Origin: Ferruginibacter sp.
GTDB taxonomy: Bacteria; Bacteroidota; Bacteroidia; Chitinophagales; Chitinophagaceae
Direction: 5' to 3'
Length of the DNA: 64,000 nucleotides
Assembly: GCF_028288465.1 (NCBI RefSeq)
Contig: NZ_JAQBNR010000062.1
Coordinates: 17,762-81,761, forward strand
Shown here: positions 17,910-26,597 of the stretch, one piece after another
Layout: every line of letters starts with the position of its first letter
How positions within the stretch are numbered: position 1 is the stretch's first letter
The notes under the pieces: model-generated
Told to the model about the DNA's origin: nothing
Seen by the model: the letters and a program-made list of their open reading frames with translations, nothing else
Databases searched by the model: none
Translations under genes and position numbers: made by a program

Positions 17910-18443
17910 TTAAACCGCATGAAAAAAATGTTTCCGATGGCCGTACAAGACACCAGGTTTCTGCCATACTTGTACCCTTTCAACCGAGCAATTATAACAG
18001 CCTTGTTTAGCGCTGTGGATATGGATATAAGTGATTGAAGGATTTGAAAACATAATCTCAATCTGCTCACTCAGTGCGTCACCTTCGGTAACAGCTGCCT
18101 CTTTCATAAAACCCTTTTCATCATATCCCCTTAAAGAAAGTGGCTTGTTCATCAATATCACCGGAATTTGGTTGACTGCCATTGCAGCTGTTGTTGCCTG
18201 CTTTCTTACAAAGATGGGACCTGTAGCCTGGTAAGGTGAATTTGTTCTATGGTGCTGGTAAGGGAGTAATAAAATTTCTTCTCCTATGGCAGGATTATCC
18301 AGACTTACCCTGCAGGGAAAGCCACGTTCCTTGTCTACGATCATTCTTACAGCGCCTGTTTCAGCCAGTTGATCATCGCTCAAATCAAACAGGAAACTGA
18401 ATTCATTTTCGTTTAAAGACTTCATTAAAAAATCTGTTTTCAT
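17910..18443 (-). CDS. DUF1203-domain protein
   Basis: A 177-residue cytoplasmic protein. Diagnostic phrases are FPCRVSLDNPAIGEEILLLP, SPYQATGPIFVRKQA and the C-terminal YIHIHSAKQGCYNCSVERV, with a cysteine pair. DUF1203 has no established function. I start it at ATG 18443: a near-consensus -7 box (TACTTTTA, minus strand 18465-18458) lies just upstream, inside the 30 extra codons of a possible start at 18533, and those codons lack family similarity. It lies about 100 bp upstream of the PIG-L gene on the same strand. Confidence 0.78.
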   Translation of the reverse strand: MKTDFLMKSLNENEFSFLFDLSDDQLAETGAVRMIVDKERGFPCRVSLDNPAIGEEILLLPYQHHRTNSPYQATGPIFVRKQATTAAMAVNQIPVILMNKPLSLRGYDEKGFMKEAAVTEGDALSEQIEIMFSNPSITYIHIHSAKQGCYNCSVERVQVWQKPGVLYGHRKHFFHAV

Positions 18444-18830
18444 GTTGCTATTTTTTATAAAAGTAGCTAACTCATGTGTTTTGTAAAACCCGGATCTTGC
18501 TATGTCTGCAGGCATTTTTTTAATTTTAACCACATTTGCTTCTGGCAGAAATTGTGTAAAAATTTACCCACTGCTACATTTTCTTTCGCCTTGTTCATAC
18601 AGGCAAATTATTAATTGATTAAATCTTGTGCAACGATTTGAATGAAATAGAGACGGATATCTGAACACGTCTGAAATATTAACTATCATTATACAACTTG
18701 TAATGCAGTTCTTCAACAAAAGTGTATGTGATAAAAAATAAGCATGGGTATTGTAGTAAATTTTTCACATCTCCCCTTTTCAATGTACAGTATAGCAACG
18801 GGGTTGACCTAATATACAACTAATTAAGCT
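18444..18830. other. Intergenic region between divergent genes
   Basis: About 390 bp of AT-rich DNA separating the DUF1203 gene (minus) from the lipoprotein gene (plus). Apart from the near-consensus -7 box for the DUF1203 gene I see no gene, hairpin or repeat. Confidence 0.5.
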
Positions 18831-19316
18831 ATGAGATATCTATTGCTGCTATTATTTACGACCGCTGCTGTTAACGTTACGTCATGCCGCGAAACAAAAC
18901 AATCTGCAACCACACCCGCCGTAACGGACAGTTCACAAACCGGGGAAATGAAAATAATGATTCCAAATATTTATTGCTATTCCACCCCGGGCGGCAAAGA
19001 TTCCGTGTATTTAAAAGTGGAAAAATTTCCAAATGTAGTCACCGGCCGGTTGATATATAAATTGTTTGAAAAGGATAGTAATACCGGGGATATCGATGGC
19101 GTATTACATGGCGACACGCTGATTGCCGACTATAAATTTCTATCGGAGGGAGTGAACTCGGTAAGGCAAATCATCTTTTTAATTAAAGACGATACGGACA
19201 GGGAAGGATATGGCGAAATGGAAGAGCGCAACGGTAAAATGGTCTTCAAAAATCTGCAGGAAACGGATTTTAAGAAGAGTGTACCGCTTAATAAAATAGA
19301 GTGCCCTATTCAATAG
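18831..19316 (+). CDS. Hypothetical lipoprotein
   Basis: A 161-residue protein with a lipoprotein signal peptide: hydrophobic run LLLLLFTTAAV and lipobox VTSC with Cys19. The mature part has repeated beta-strand-like segments (VYLKVEKFPNVVTGRLIYKL, DGVLHGDTLIADYKFL, MEERNGKMVF), suggesting a small beta-barrel. I do not recognise a named family. It lies about 50 bp upstream of a META-domain gene on the same strand and may be co-expressed with it. Confidence 0.75.
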   Translation: MRYLLLLLFTTAAVNVTSCRETKQSATTPAVTDSSQTGEMKIMIPNIYCYSTPGGKDSVYLKVEKFPNVVTGRLIYKLFEKDSNTGDIDGVLHGDTLIADYKFLSEGVNSVRQIIFLIKDDTDREGYGEMEERNGKMVFKNLQETDFKKSVPLNKIECPIQ

Positions 19317-19369
19317 ATACTTCGACTAAATTATGGTCCTCGTCATCCATTTGTTTTAAAATTTTGATT

Positions 19370-19825
19370 ATGAAAAATTTAAAGCGATGCTTCTTTGCGA
19401 TTGCACTGCTACTGTTGTTAAACAATTGCTCCAATACAAAAAAACAAACACAGGTTACCGGCGGCAGTGAAATGTTGTATGCCAATCAATGGAACCTTAC
19501 AGAGCTAAACAGTACACCGGTTACTGAAGGCAAAGCTCACCTGCTGTTTTTCCCGGGACAGGTGACTAGGGTATCAGGCAACGCAGGCTGCAATAACCTT
19601 ACCGGCACTGTTGAATTAACGGGCGTGAACCTGATACATTTTTTACCGCTTGCAACAACCCGTATGGCCTGTATTGAAGCCACCAGGGAACAGGAATTTA
19701 CGAAGGCTCTGGGCCAGGTAAATAACTGGAGCATTGTTAATAACCAACTGCTGCTGAACAATGGCAAAATATTATTGGCCAGGTTAAATGCAGCACCGGT
19801 TAAACCAACAAATTTAGTGCAGTAA
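19370..19825 (+). CDS. META-domain lipoprotein
   Basis: A 151-residue protein. The lipobox LLNNC at the end of the signal peptide predicts lipidation. The META (HslJ-like) domain is clear: NQWNLTELNSTPV, VSGNAGCNNLTGTVEL, FLPLATTRMACIEATREQEF and the terminal NGKILLARL. META domains occur in HslJ, linked in E. coli to heat shock and novobiocin resistance; the biochemical role is unclear. The start is ATG 19370; an in-frame earlier ATG at 19301 would overlap the previous gene and put 23 polar residues before the signal peptide. Confidence 0.88.
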   Translation: MKNLKRCFFAIALLLLLNNCSNTKKQTQVTGGSEMLYANQWNLTELNSTPVTEGKAHLLFFPGQVTRVSGNAGCNNLTGTVELTGVNLIHFLPLATTRMACIEATREQEFTKALGQVNNWSIVNNQLLLNNGKILLARLNAAPVKPTNLVQ

Positions 19826-19899
19826 CTATCGTACACACTGTGCAAGACTGTCTTTACCCCGCAAAAATCTTTTTATTCCAAACACTTTAAACAACTATT

Positions 19900-21726
19900 A
19901 TGAGATTCATTACTTGTACTGCAAACCTGATTTTAAAATCAACCCTTACCCTTGCCGCAGTTGGATTTTTGCTTACCGCCGCCGCCCAGCATCTTAAGTC
20001 CGGCTTTGATAAAGAAGAATACCGGCAATTGATGTTATTGAATGTAAGAACCGCCGCAAACGAAGAATATGCAAAGGACTTTGAAGCACCGAAAGATTAT
20101 CAAATGATCTATCGTTCTGCTGTTATTGGTCTTGATAATTTATGGGACCTGTGGACAGCTCCCAACAATACTGCAGTTATCAGCATAAGAGGTACCACCG
20201 TAAAGCCAGAGAGTTGGCTGGCGAATTTTTATGCGGCCATGGTACCAGCGAAAGGTAAGATCCAGATCAATGACAAAGAAGTTTTTACCTACCAGCTGGC
20301 GGCTAATCCCAATGCAGCCGTACATGTTGGCTGGTTATTGAGCACGGCTTATTTAAGTAAAGACATACTGCCCAAAATAAAAGAGCTCTATAGCAAGGGT
20401 ACTAAAGAGTTTTTAATTATGGGTCATAGCCAAGGCGGAGCCATTGCTTTTTTAATGACTTCTTATTTATACAATCTGCAAAAAACAAATGAGCTACCGG
20501 CAGATATCCGCTTTAAAACGTATTGCAGTGCAGGCCCCAAACCCGGCAATTTGTATTATGCCTACGAGTACGAAGCGATGGTTCAGGGTGGCTGGGGTTT
20601 CAATGTGGTGAATGCAGCAGACTGGGTACCCGAGGTTCCTTTTTCCATTCAAACAACCAATGATTTCAACAGGCCCAATCCGTTTGCAGGGGCAGGCGAC
20701 ATGATTAAAAAGCAAAGCCTGATTAACAGGATCGCATTAAAATATGCCTACAATCAATTAGATAAACCCACAAAAAAAGCGCAGCGCAATTTTCAAAAAT
20801 ATCTGGGCGGTGTAGCATCTAAAATGGTAAGCAAATCTATCCCTGGCTTTACTGCGCCGGATTATTACAACAGCAATAATTATGTAAGAACAGGCACTAC
20901 CATTGTATTGTTACCCGATGACGCTTACTACAAAGAATTCCCGAACGATACCAGTAACATTTTTATCCATCATCTGCACAAACCCTATTTGATGCTGCTG
21001 GATAAAATGCCCGCGGAAGCACCGACCACAACTTCAGCTACCAGCCTGGTGTATAACCCAAGTCCGGCAGATATTGCGGCGGCAAAGGATCGCACAAAAC
21101 CGTTGATTCCAAAGAGAATGGTGTTGCACAGCGCCTTCGGTTTTCAAAGCCCAGACTTCGATAACCTGAACCAGCAACTGGCAGCGGCGGGCTTTATGAA
21201 ATTTAATAAAACCTACTTCACAAGAGGTGCAGGCTTCTTTACCGTTTTCCCGCAAATAAGGTTGGCCACTTTAACCAACTATCAAACTTATACAGCTACC
21301 AAAGATGAAGGCAATGCAGAAAATTCATTGCGGGGCACTACAGTAGGCACATCGCTGGGCATTTCATTGCTAAGATCTTCTACTACATTTATCATTCCTT
21401 ATGCCGGGGTTAGCTACTCGTGGTTTGGAGCAAGAATTTCAAAAACGCTGGCCGGCACTCAATCGTTTAATTCCTATTTAAACGGAACCGCCAACCAGCA
21501 GCATATTTCTTACAACGGGTTTGTAAGCAACATTGGTTTGCATGTTTCCTGTATGCCGTTAATCAATAAAAAGCTGTTGCATAATACTGTGGCAGGTTTT
21601 AAGGCGGGTTACTTTTCCGGCATCGGCAATCCCAAATGGAAAACAAATACCACCACGCTGGATGGCGGGCCCAAAACAAATACGCAGGGCTTTTATGTCA
21701 ATGTTGTTTTGGGTGTTGCATTGTAA
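19900..21726 (+). CDS. Secreted lipase (class 3-like) with C-terminal outer-membrane beta-barrel-like domain
   Basis: A 608-residue protein. A signal peptide ends near AAAQ (residue 30). Residues about 40-365 are an alpha/beta hydrolase of the lipase class 3 type: VISIRGTT (oxyanion region), nucleophile Ser177 in GHSQG, a candidate acid Asp241 in AADWVPEVP, and a candidate His among 357-360 in FIHHLH. Residues about 405-608 differ: alternating short amphipathic strands and turns (GAGFFTVFPQIRLATLTNY, GTSLGISLL, FIIPYAGVSYSWFG) ending in an aromatic-containing strand GFYVNVVLGVAL, as in outer-membrane beta-barrels. Most class 3 lipases lack such a tail, so this looks like a surface-anchored or self-displayed lipase. 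The two-domain reading is inference from sequence pattern. Confidence 0.8.
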   Translation: MRFITCTANLILKSTLTLAAVGFLLTAAAQHLKSGFDKEEYRQLMLLNVRTAANEEYAKDFEAPKDYQMIYRSAVIGLDNLWDLWTAPNNTAVISIRGTTVKPESWLANFYAAMVPAKGKIQINDKEVFTYQLAANPNAAVHVGWLLSTAYLSKDILPKIKELYSKGTKEFLIMGHSQGGAIAFLMTSYLYNLQKTNELPADIRFKTYCSAGPKPGNLYYAYEYEAMVQGGWGFNVVNAADWVPEVPFSIQTTNDFNRPNPFAGAGDMIKKQSLINRIALKYAYNQLDKPTKKAQRNFQKYLGGVASKMVSKSIPGFTAPDYYNSNNYVRTGTTIVLLPDDAYYKEFPNDTSNIFIHHLHKPYLMLLDKMPAEAPTTTSATSLVYNPSPADIAAAKDRTKPLIPKRMVLHSAFGFQSPDFDNLNQQLAAAGFMKFNKTYFTRGAGFFTVFPQIRLATLTNYQTYTATKDEGNAENSLRGTTVGTSLGISLLRSSTTFIIPYAGVSYSWFGARISKTLAGTQSFNSYLNGTANQQHISYNGFVSNIGLHVSCMPLINKKLLHNTVAGFKAGYFSGIGNPKWKTNTTTLDGGPKTNTQGFYVNVVLGVAL

Positions 21727-21734
21727 AGAGCAAC

Positions 21735-21786
21735 AATAAACGCAGTGTTAACTAGTTGATGAATGGCGGTTAACACTGCGTTTATT
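21735..21786. terminator. Strong bidirectional hairpin terminator
   Basis: Perfect 18-bp arms AATAAACGCAGTGTTAAC (21735-21752) and GTTAACACTGCGTTTATT (21769-21786) with a 16-base loop and a following T run. It separates the lipase gene from the convergent M56 peptidase gene. Confidence 0.85.
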
Positions 21787-21813
21787 TTTTTAGCAAGCCT
21801 GTTCACTATTGTA

Positions 21814-23721
21814 CTATTCTCTATTGTACGACATTGAAAAATGCTTGTCTTTGATGTATTGGTCCTTAAATTTTTTGAAAATTTCATCCGGTTGTTTAAC
21901 CCCATTTACAATCAACCCATTATTGCTTAATTCATAAGAGCTCAGTTCATTTTTATCTGTAATAATATGCTCTTTGATAAGGCCTGCAATTATTTTCTCC
22001 TGTAACAATCTCGCCCGCTCTTCGTCCTTTTTTGCCAGGGCTTCATCTTTTGCAGCCTGCTCCATATCTCTCTTTGCCTGGGCCATATCTTTCGCGGCAT
22101 GCTCCACATCAAGTTTGGATTGCTTCAAATCTTCCTTCATTTCTTTTTCCGCCTTTTCCATTTCAATTTTTGCCCCGGCCATCTCAATATTCGATTGCGC
22201 AATATCCCGCTTTGATTGTTCGATATCTTTGTCAGCCTGCTCTTTATCCAGTGCCATCTCCTTGGCGGCTTCGTCCATTTCTTTTTTGGATTGTTCCAGT
22301 TCCCTTGCAGATTCAGCCATCTCTTTTTGAGACTGGCCCAGCTCAAGCTTTGCCTCTTCCATTTCCTTTTTGGATTGCTCCATTTCCTTTGCTGATTCAG
22401 CCATTTCTTTTTGCGATTGCTCCAGTTCAATTTTTGTATCAGTCAATATTTTAGCGGTAACTTTTTTATAATTGTCCATTTTTTCCTCCGGTATTTTTTT
22501 GCCGTCCACATACAGTTCCTTTACCTGGTTGTTTTCTGTTACCAGCATGTATTTTTTCCCGTTTTGGGTTGAATTGATGGTACCATTGATCAGTTGATCA
22601 GTAGCCGAAGGAGAAGGAACTGTGTCTGTTTGAATGGTTATGCCAGTGGCACGATTATTACCGGGAGTTTGCGTTTGGGCGTTGTTAGCAGTGAATGAAA
22701 AAATCAATACACTGGTTACAATAATACCCGCCGCTAAAAATTTCTTTTCCATGTTATTTAAGGTTTTGTTGTTGTTATAAATAATTCGTTTTATTCTGTT
22801 CATCAGTTGATTTTTTTCACCATTAAAGGCGGTAGTCAATATTGCAGCCTGCGGTAAATTAAAGGCTTCAAAAGACAGTAAGGCATTGATGTAATGTTGT
22901 TTGCTTTTCGTTTGCTGCACAGCGATTTCGTCGCAGCAATTTTCTCTTCCTGATTTTATTAAAGAAGAAACCCACAACACAGCCGGATTAAAAAAGAAGA
23001 TGATCTCAACCAGTTGCTGCAACAGGTTTACCAGGAAATCTTTCCGTCGGATATGCGCCAGTTCGTGTAATAACACGGCTTCTATTTCTTCCGGTGGCAA
23101 CGATGCCAGCATACCTGCCGGAAATAAAATAACCGGTTTAAAATAGCCAATCACCGAAGGTATTTTTACAATCGCTGATTGCAATATTTGCACCCGTCTC
23201 TGTATTTGTAATTGCATACTTAAAGCAGCTATTCTTTCATTCCAGTAATCGCCGGCATTCATCACTTGCCGGTTTTTCAATTTATTCACATTATACAAGC
23301 CCGCTGATAGCCGCATAAATTGCAATGCGATTATTAGAAGCCATGCCAAGACTATGCTACCTGCATTGTTATCAATAAAATAAATGATTGCATCAACTAT
23401 GGGTAAGTTATTTTTTGTTATCGCCGGTTGCACAGGCTGAATTAGCTGTGTTTGAACCGTAGGAATAAAGGGGGCAGAGTCTATCAGGAGTTTTGCTCTT
23501 AGAAGCTGCAAACTAAATGTAGAAGCAACAGCCACGATGAAAACCAGTAAAGCGCTTAATAACAGATTATAGCGTACTTGTGGACTCGTATCCCTGGTGG
23601 AAAAAATGATGGTGGCTGCAATTACCGACAGCAATACACCTTGCCATAATGAATGAATCAGTGTCCAGCTTAATGCCTGAAGCATCTCTCTGGCGATGTC
23701 GGTTACAAAAAACAATACCAT
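21814..23721 (-). CDS. BlaR1-like M56 membrane peptidase with long periplasmic coiled coil
   Basis: A 635-residue protein. The N-terminal half has transmembrane helices and the M56 zinc metallopeptidase domain: HELAH at 219-223, then GRENCCDEIAVQ with the third-ligand region. A further transmembrane helix lies at about 329-345. Beyond it, residues about 400-430 carry a YVDGKKIPEEKM motif common in Bacteroidota M56 proteins. Residues about 432-573 are a regular heptad repeat of the type xEQSxKEM (about 20 heptads), a highly charged coiled coil. The final 55 residues form a small domain (NNGLIVNGVKQPDEIFKKFK) usual in this group. BlaR1 proteins sense a ligand and cleave a BlaI-type repressor; no BlaI gene is adjacent here. 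Confidence 0.88.
   Translation of the reverse strand: MVLFFVTDIAREMLQALSWTLIHSLWQGVLLSVIAATIIFSTRDTSPQVRYNLLLSALLVFIVAVASTFSLQLLRAKLLIDSAPFIPTVQTQLIQPVQPAITKNNLPIVDAIIYFIDNNAGSIVLAWLLIIALQFMRLSAGLYNVNKLKNRQVMNAGDYWNERIAALSMQLQIQRRVQILQSAIVKIPSVIGYFKPVILFPAGMLASLPPEEIEAVLLHELAHIRRKDFLVNLLQQLVEIIFFFNPAVLWVSSLIKSGRENCCDEIAVQQTKSKQHYINALLSFEAFNLPQAAILTTAFNGEKNQLMNRIKRIIYNNNKTLNNMEKKFLAAGIIVTSVLIFSFTANNAQTQTPGNNRATGITIQTDTVPSPSATDQLINGTINSTQNGKKYMLVTENNQVKELYVDGKKIPEEKMDNYKKVTAKILTDTKIELEQSQKEMAESAKEMEQSKKEMEEAKLELGQSQKEMAESARELEQSKKEMDEAAKEMALDKEQADKDIEQSKRDIAQSNIEMAGAKIEMEKAEKEMKEDLKQSKLDVEHAAKDMAQAKRDMEQAAKDEALAKKDEERARLLQEKIIAGLIKEHIITDKNELSSYELSNNGLIVNGVKQPDEIFKKFKDQYIKDKHFSMSYNRE
22003..22428 (-). 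repeat. 21-bp tandem repeats encoding the heptad coiled coil
   Basis: Within the M56 gene, about 20 degenerate copies of a 21-bp unit encode 7-residue variants of EQSKKEM, EQSQKEM, AESAKEM and DMEQAAK. The repetition also generates long open frames on other frames and strands, which are artefacts. Confidence 0.8.
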
Positions 23722-23989
23722 ACAACAATTTTAAGGGTTAATTTTTATCGATCTTATTCAACCTGTCCATGATCAGCTATCACTTTGTTTGACTGTTTTA
23801 TATGACTACTAAGCCTTGTTAAATTATTAGCATCCTTGCCAAATTCTCTTTTACAATTTAAAGATAGGAAAAATTTCGTACGAATACAACGCAAGGTATG
23901 CTTTATATTTTTTTTAACACGGCTTAATTTCTTCAGCCAGTATTGCTTCTAATTGCACACTAAGTTTCTGTGAATGCTTATATTTTTAA

Positions 23990-23997
23990 TATCTTAG
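23990..23997 (+). promoter_or_regulatory. Candidate -7 box before the DUF5916 gene
   Basis: TATCTTAG is a one-mismatch match to TAnnTTTG, 19 bp before ATG 24017. Confidence 0.3.
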
Positions 23998-24016
23998 CCC
24001 GCTCTTATTGCTTCAC

Positions 24017-26221
24017 ATGAAAAGACTAACTATACTGCTGCTGTTTTGTGCCTTCCATTCTTATGCCCAGGATACAGATATGTTTAAACCTGATTCTGTA
24101 CGCAGAAGCCTTGAAGCTGTCCGGATACAAACAACCCTGCACATAGACGGACAATTAAAAGAGCCTGAATGGCAACTGGCGAGGCCTTCGTCTCATTTTA
24201 TACAGGTAGAACCATTACAGGGTACCCCGCCCAACTTTCAGACACAGGTAAAAGTGTTGTACAACAAACAGTTTTTATACTTCGGCGTTTTCTCGCAGGA
24301 CTCGCTTGGAAAGAACGCGATACGAGCCACCGATTTTAAACGCGACTTCAATGTACTGCAGCATGATTTGGTTATGCTATCATTTGATGGATTTAATGAC
24401 AAAAGAAATTCAATGTCGCTTGCAACAAATGCTTATGGTGTACAACGGGATCTGTTATCCTTTGATGATATCTATTACGATCTTGACTGGGATGGACTTT
24501 GGAAGGTTCGGACTACCAGGACGGACTCTGGCTGGATAGCTGAGATTGCTATTCCGTGGCAAACATTGCGTTACCCAAAAACTACCGACAGTGTACAAAA
24601 CTGGGGCTTTAATATTTACCGCAATCGCCGGCTTACGAATGAAGTGACCGCCTTTTCGCCATACCCCCGCTCGTTTACTTCGATGCGCATGGACTATGCC
24701 GGCATGTTGAGAAATCTACAACCGCCACCACCCAAAACCAATATCAGGGTACAACCTTATTTAATTACTTCGTACGATAAACAAAAAGTAGATGGCGTTA
24801 AAATAGCAAGCGATGCCAAACTAAAAGCAGGTGGTGAAATTAAGTGGGCCATCAATCCCAATGCTGTCCTGGACCTTACCGCCAACACTGATTTTGCACA
24901 AGCGGATGCAGACCGGCAGGTAAACAACACCACGCTGTTTTCTGTTTTTTTCCCTGAACGCAGGCAATTCTTTTTAGAAAACGCCAGCCTGTTTGGCATC
25001 GGTGTAAGTCAGAGCCCGGATGAGTCGGGCGGCCTGATGCGTATACAACCTTTCTTCAGCAGGCGCATTGGCCTGGATGACAATGGCAACCAGATACCGC
25101 TGGAGTACGGTGGCCGTTTTGTATACCGCTCTTCCAAAAGGAATTATGGTGCTATGATGATGAGGCAAAAAGAAATGGAGGCATCGCCGGGAACCAACTT
25201 TTTTGTGGGCCGCTATTCTGAAAACTTTGGAAAACAAAACCGCATCGGTACATTGGTCACTGTTAAAAATCAACCGCAGGGTAATAATACAGTGGCTTCT
25301 GTGGATGGATTTTTTCGCCTGGCGGAATCGCATTCTGTAAGTACCATGGTGTCCGCAAGTAACACCAGTAATACCGGCAAGCGAGGCATGTCAGCCTATG
25401 CACAATATTATTTTATTAGCAACAAATTAAAAATGTGGTGGACAGAATCCATCGTTACAAAAGACTATGATCCGCAAATGGGCTTTGTATCCCGTACCAA
25501 TGTAATTGGTACTACCCCTGGTGTATTCTGGTGGTATCGCGGAAAACACCTGCCTTTTAAAAAATGGTTGCGGGCATATGAACCAAGCATTTTTCCGGAG
25601 TTTTATCACCAGGTTGGTAGCGGAAAATTAGTGGAACGTACGTGGACGATTTATCCTGTTTGGCTAAACCTGCAAAGCGGTGCTTACTTTGGGTATAGCG
25701 CCACTCCAACTTACCAGTTTCTTACAGAAAATTTTCAACCGCTGGGAGTAAAAATCTTAGCCGGACCATACAAATATACCCGTCAGAAAATTTACGCAAG
25801 CACTGATCCGGCACGCAAATTAAACCTGCAAACCATCTACTGGTGGGGCACTTATTTTAACGGTCGCCTCCGCAGCGGTGACTGGACATTGCAGTACGCA
25901 CCATCACCTCATTTTTCGTTATCGGGTCGTTTTAACCGCAACAATTTTTTAAAGGTGGGCGAACTTAATACCTCCACAAAAATCGACCTCTATTCAATCG
26001 AAGGACGCTTTGCAGTTAATCCCCGTGTTCAGCTGATTGGCTTTTACCAGGTGAATGCTGAGAATGATTCCAAGAATTACAATATTCGTCTTTCATGGGA
26101 GTACCAGCCCCTATCATACATCTATGTAGTGCTTAACCACCGGGACTTTCAGGACCTAACTGCAAAAACGCAAACGCAGGACCAGGCCTTGTTAAAGGTT
26201 AGTTTTTTGAAGCAGTTTTGA
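24017..26221 (+). CDS. DUF5916-family protein with CBM9-like domain
   Basis: A 734-residue secreted protein with a signal peptide ending near SYAQ. Residues about 35-220 are a CBM9-like domain (TTLHIDGQLKEPEWQLA, FLYFGVFSQDS, WIAEIAIPWQTLRYP). Residues about 230-734 are the DUF5916 region with the pattern of an outer-membrane beta-barrel: many alternating strands and a C-terminal strand ending in F (LLKVSFLKQF). DVVD-like motifs such as LDLTANTDFAQADADRQVNN and FFPERRQFFLENA are hallmarks. The family is widespread in Bacteroidota with no proven function. ATG 24017 is preferred to a TTG nine bases upstream. It is a longer relative of the CBM9-like gene at 2638. Confidence 0.88.
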   Translation: MKRLTILLLFCAFHSYAQDTDMFKPDSVRRSLEAVRIQTTLHIDGQLKEPEWQLARPSSHFIQVEPLQGTPPNFQTQVKVLYNKQFLYFGVFSQDSLGKNAIRATDFKRDFNVLQHDLVMLSFDGFNDKRNSMSLATNAYGVQRDLLSFDDIYYDLDWDGLWKVRTTRTDSGWIAEIAIPWQTLRYPKTTDSVQNWGFNIYRNRRLTNEVTAFSPYPRSFTSMRMDYAGMLRNLQPPPPKTNIRVQPYLITSYDKQKVDGVKIASDAKLKAGGEIKWAINPNAVLDLTANTDFAQADADRQVNNTTLFSVFFPERRQFFLENASLFGIGVSQSPDESGGLMRIQPFFSRRIGLDDNGNQIPLEYGGRFVYRSSKRNYGAMMMRQKEMEASPGTNFFVGRYSENFGKQNRIGTLVTVKNQPQGNNTVASVDGFFRLAESHSVSTMVSASNTSNTGKRGMSAYAQYYFISNKLKMWWTESIVTKDYDPQMGFVSRTNVIGTTPGVFWWYRGKHLPFKKWLRAYEPSIFPEFYHQVGSGKLVERTWTIYPVWLNLQSGAYFGYSATPTYQFLTENFQPLGVKILAGPYKYTRQKIYASTDPARKLNLQTIYWWGTYFNGRLRSGDWTLQYAPSPHFSLSGRFNRNNFLKVGELNTSTKIDLYSIEGRFAVNPRVQLIGFYQVNAENDSKNYNIRLSWEYQPLSYIYVVLNHRDFQDLTAKTQTQDQALLKVSFLKQF

Positions 26222-26597
26222 TGAATGATTTACTGACAGCTCTTTCCGTTTATACAACGATTACCCTTGCTGAAGTATAAGCAAAAAATGACTTCCTTTT
26301 ATTTCCCAAAAATTCTTTCTGGCAAGATTTTATTATTCGCTTTATCATGACAACTATCATTGCAATATTTGACATACATCATTGCAGCTTGCAACGCTTC
26401 AAAATATTTTTATGCAATCAAACGCACAACAGTTATAATAATTAGCTGTGATGTATATTGATATTGCTCCGGTACGTTATGCCATCTTCTTCCAACCAGG
26501 TATGTGATAAAAAAGAGCCCACCATTATTATTTAAATTCTTCCCTAAACCATCGATTGCTATTAATGCAACATTTAATTAATCTAAAATAATTCAAT
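26222..26597. other. 376-bp intergenic region
   Basis: AT-rich leader between the DUF5916 gene and the GloVer/T9SS gene, both on the plus strand. I see no gene, strong hairpin or exact -7 box. Confidence 0.5.

Noticed and set aside
22032..22454. Open frame on the plus strand across the M56 coiled-coil repeats
   Set aside because: It is produced by the 21-bp repeats on the opposite strand; composition is Pro/Phe/Leu-rich nonsense with no family match.
18721..26515. Shared 15-mer GTATGTGATAAAAAA at about 18724 and 26500
   Set aside because: Two copies in AT-rich intergenic DNA are near what chance allows; no extended similarity.
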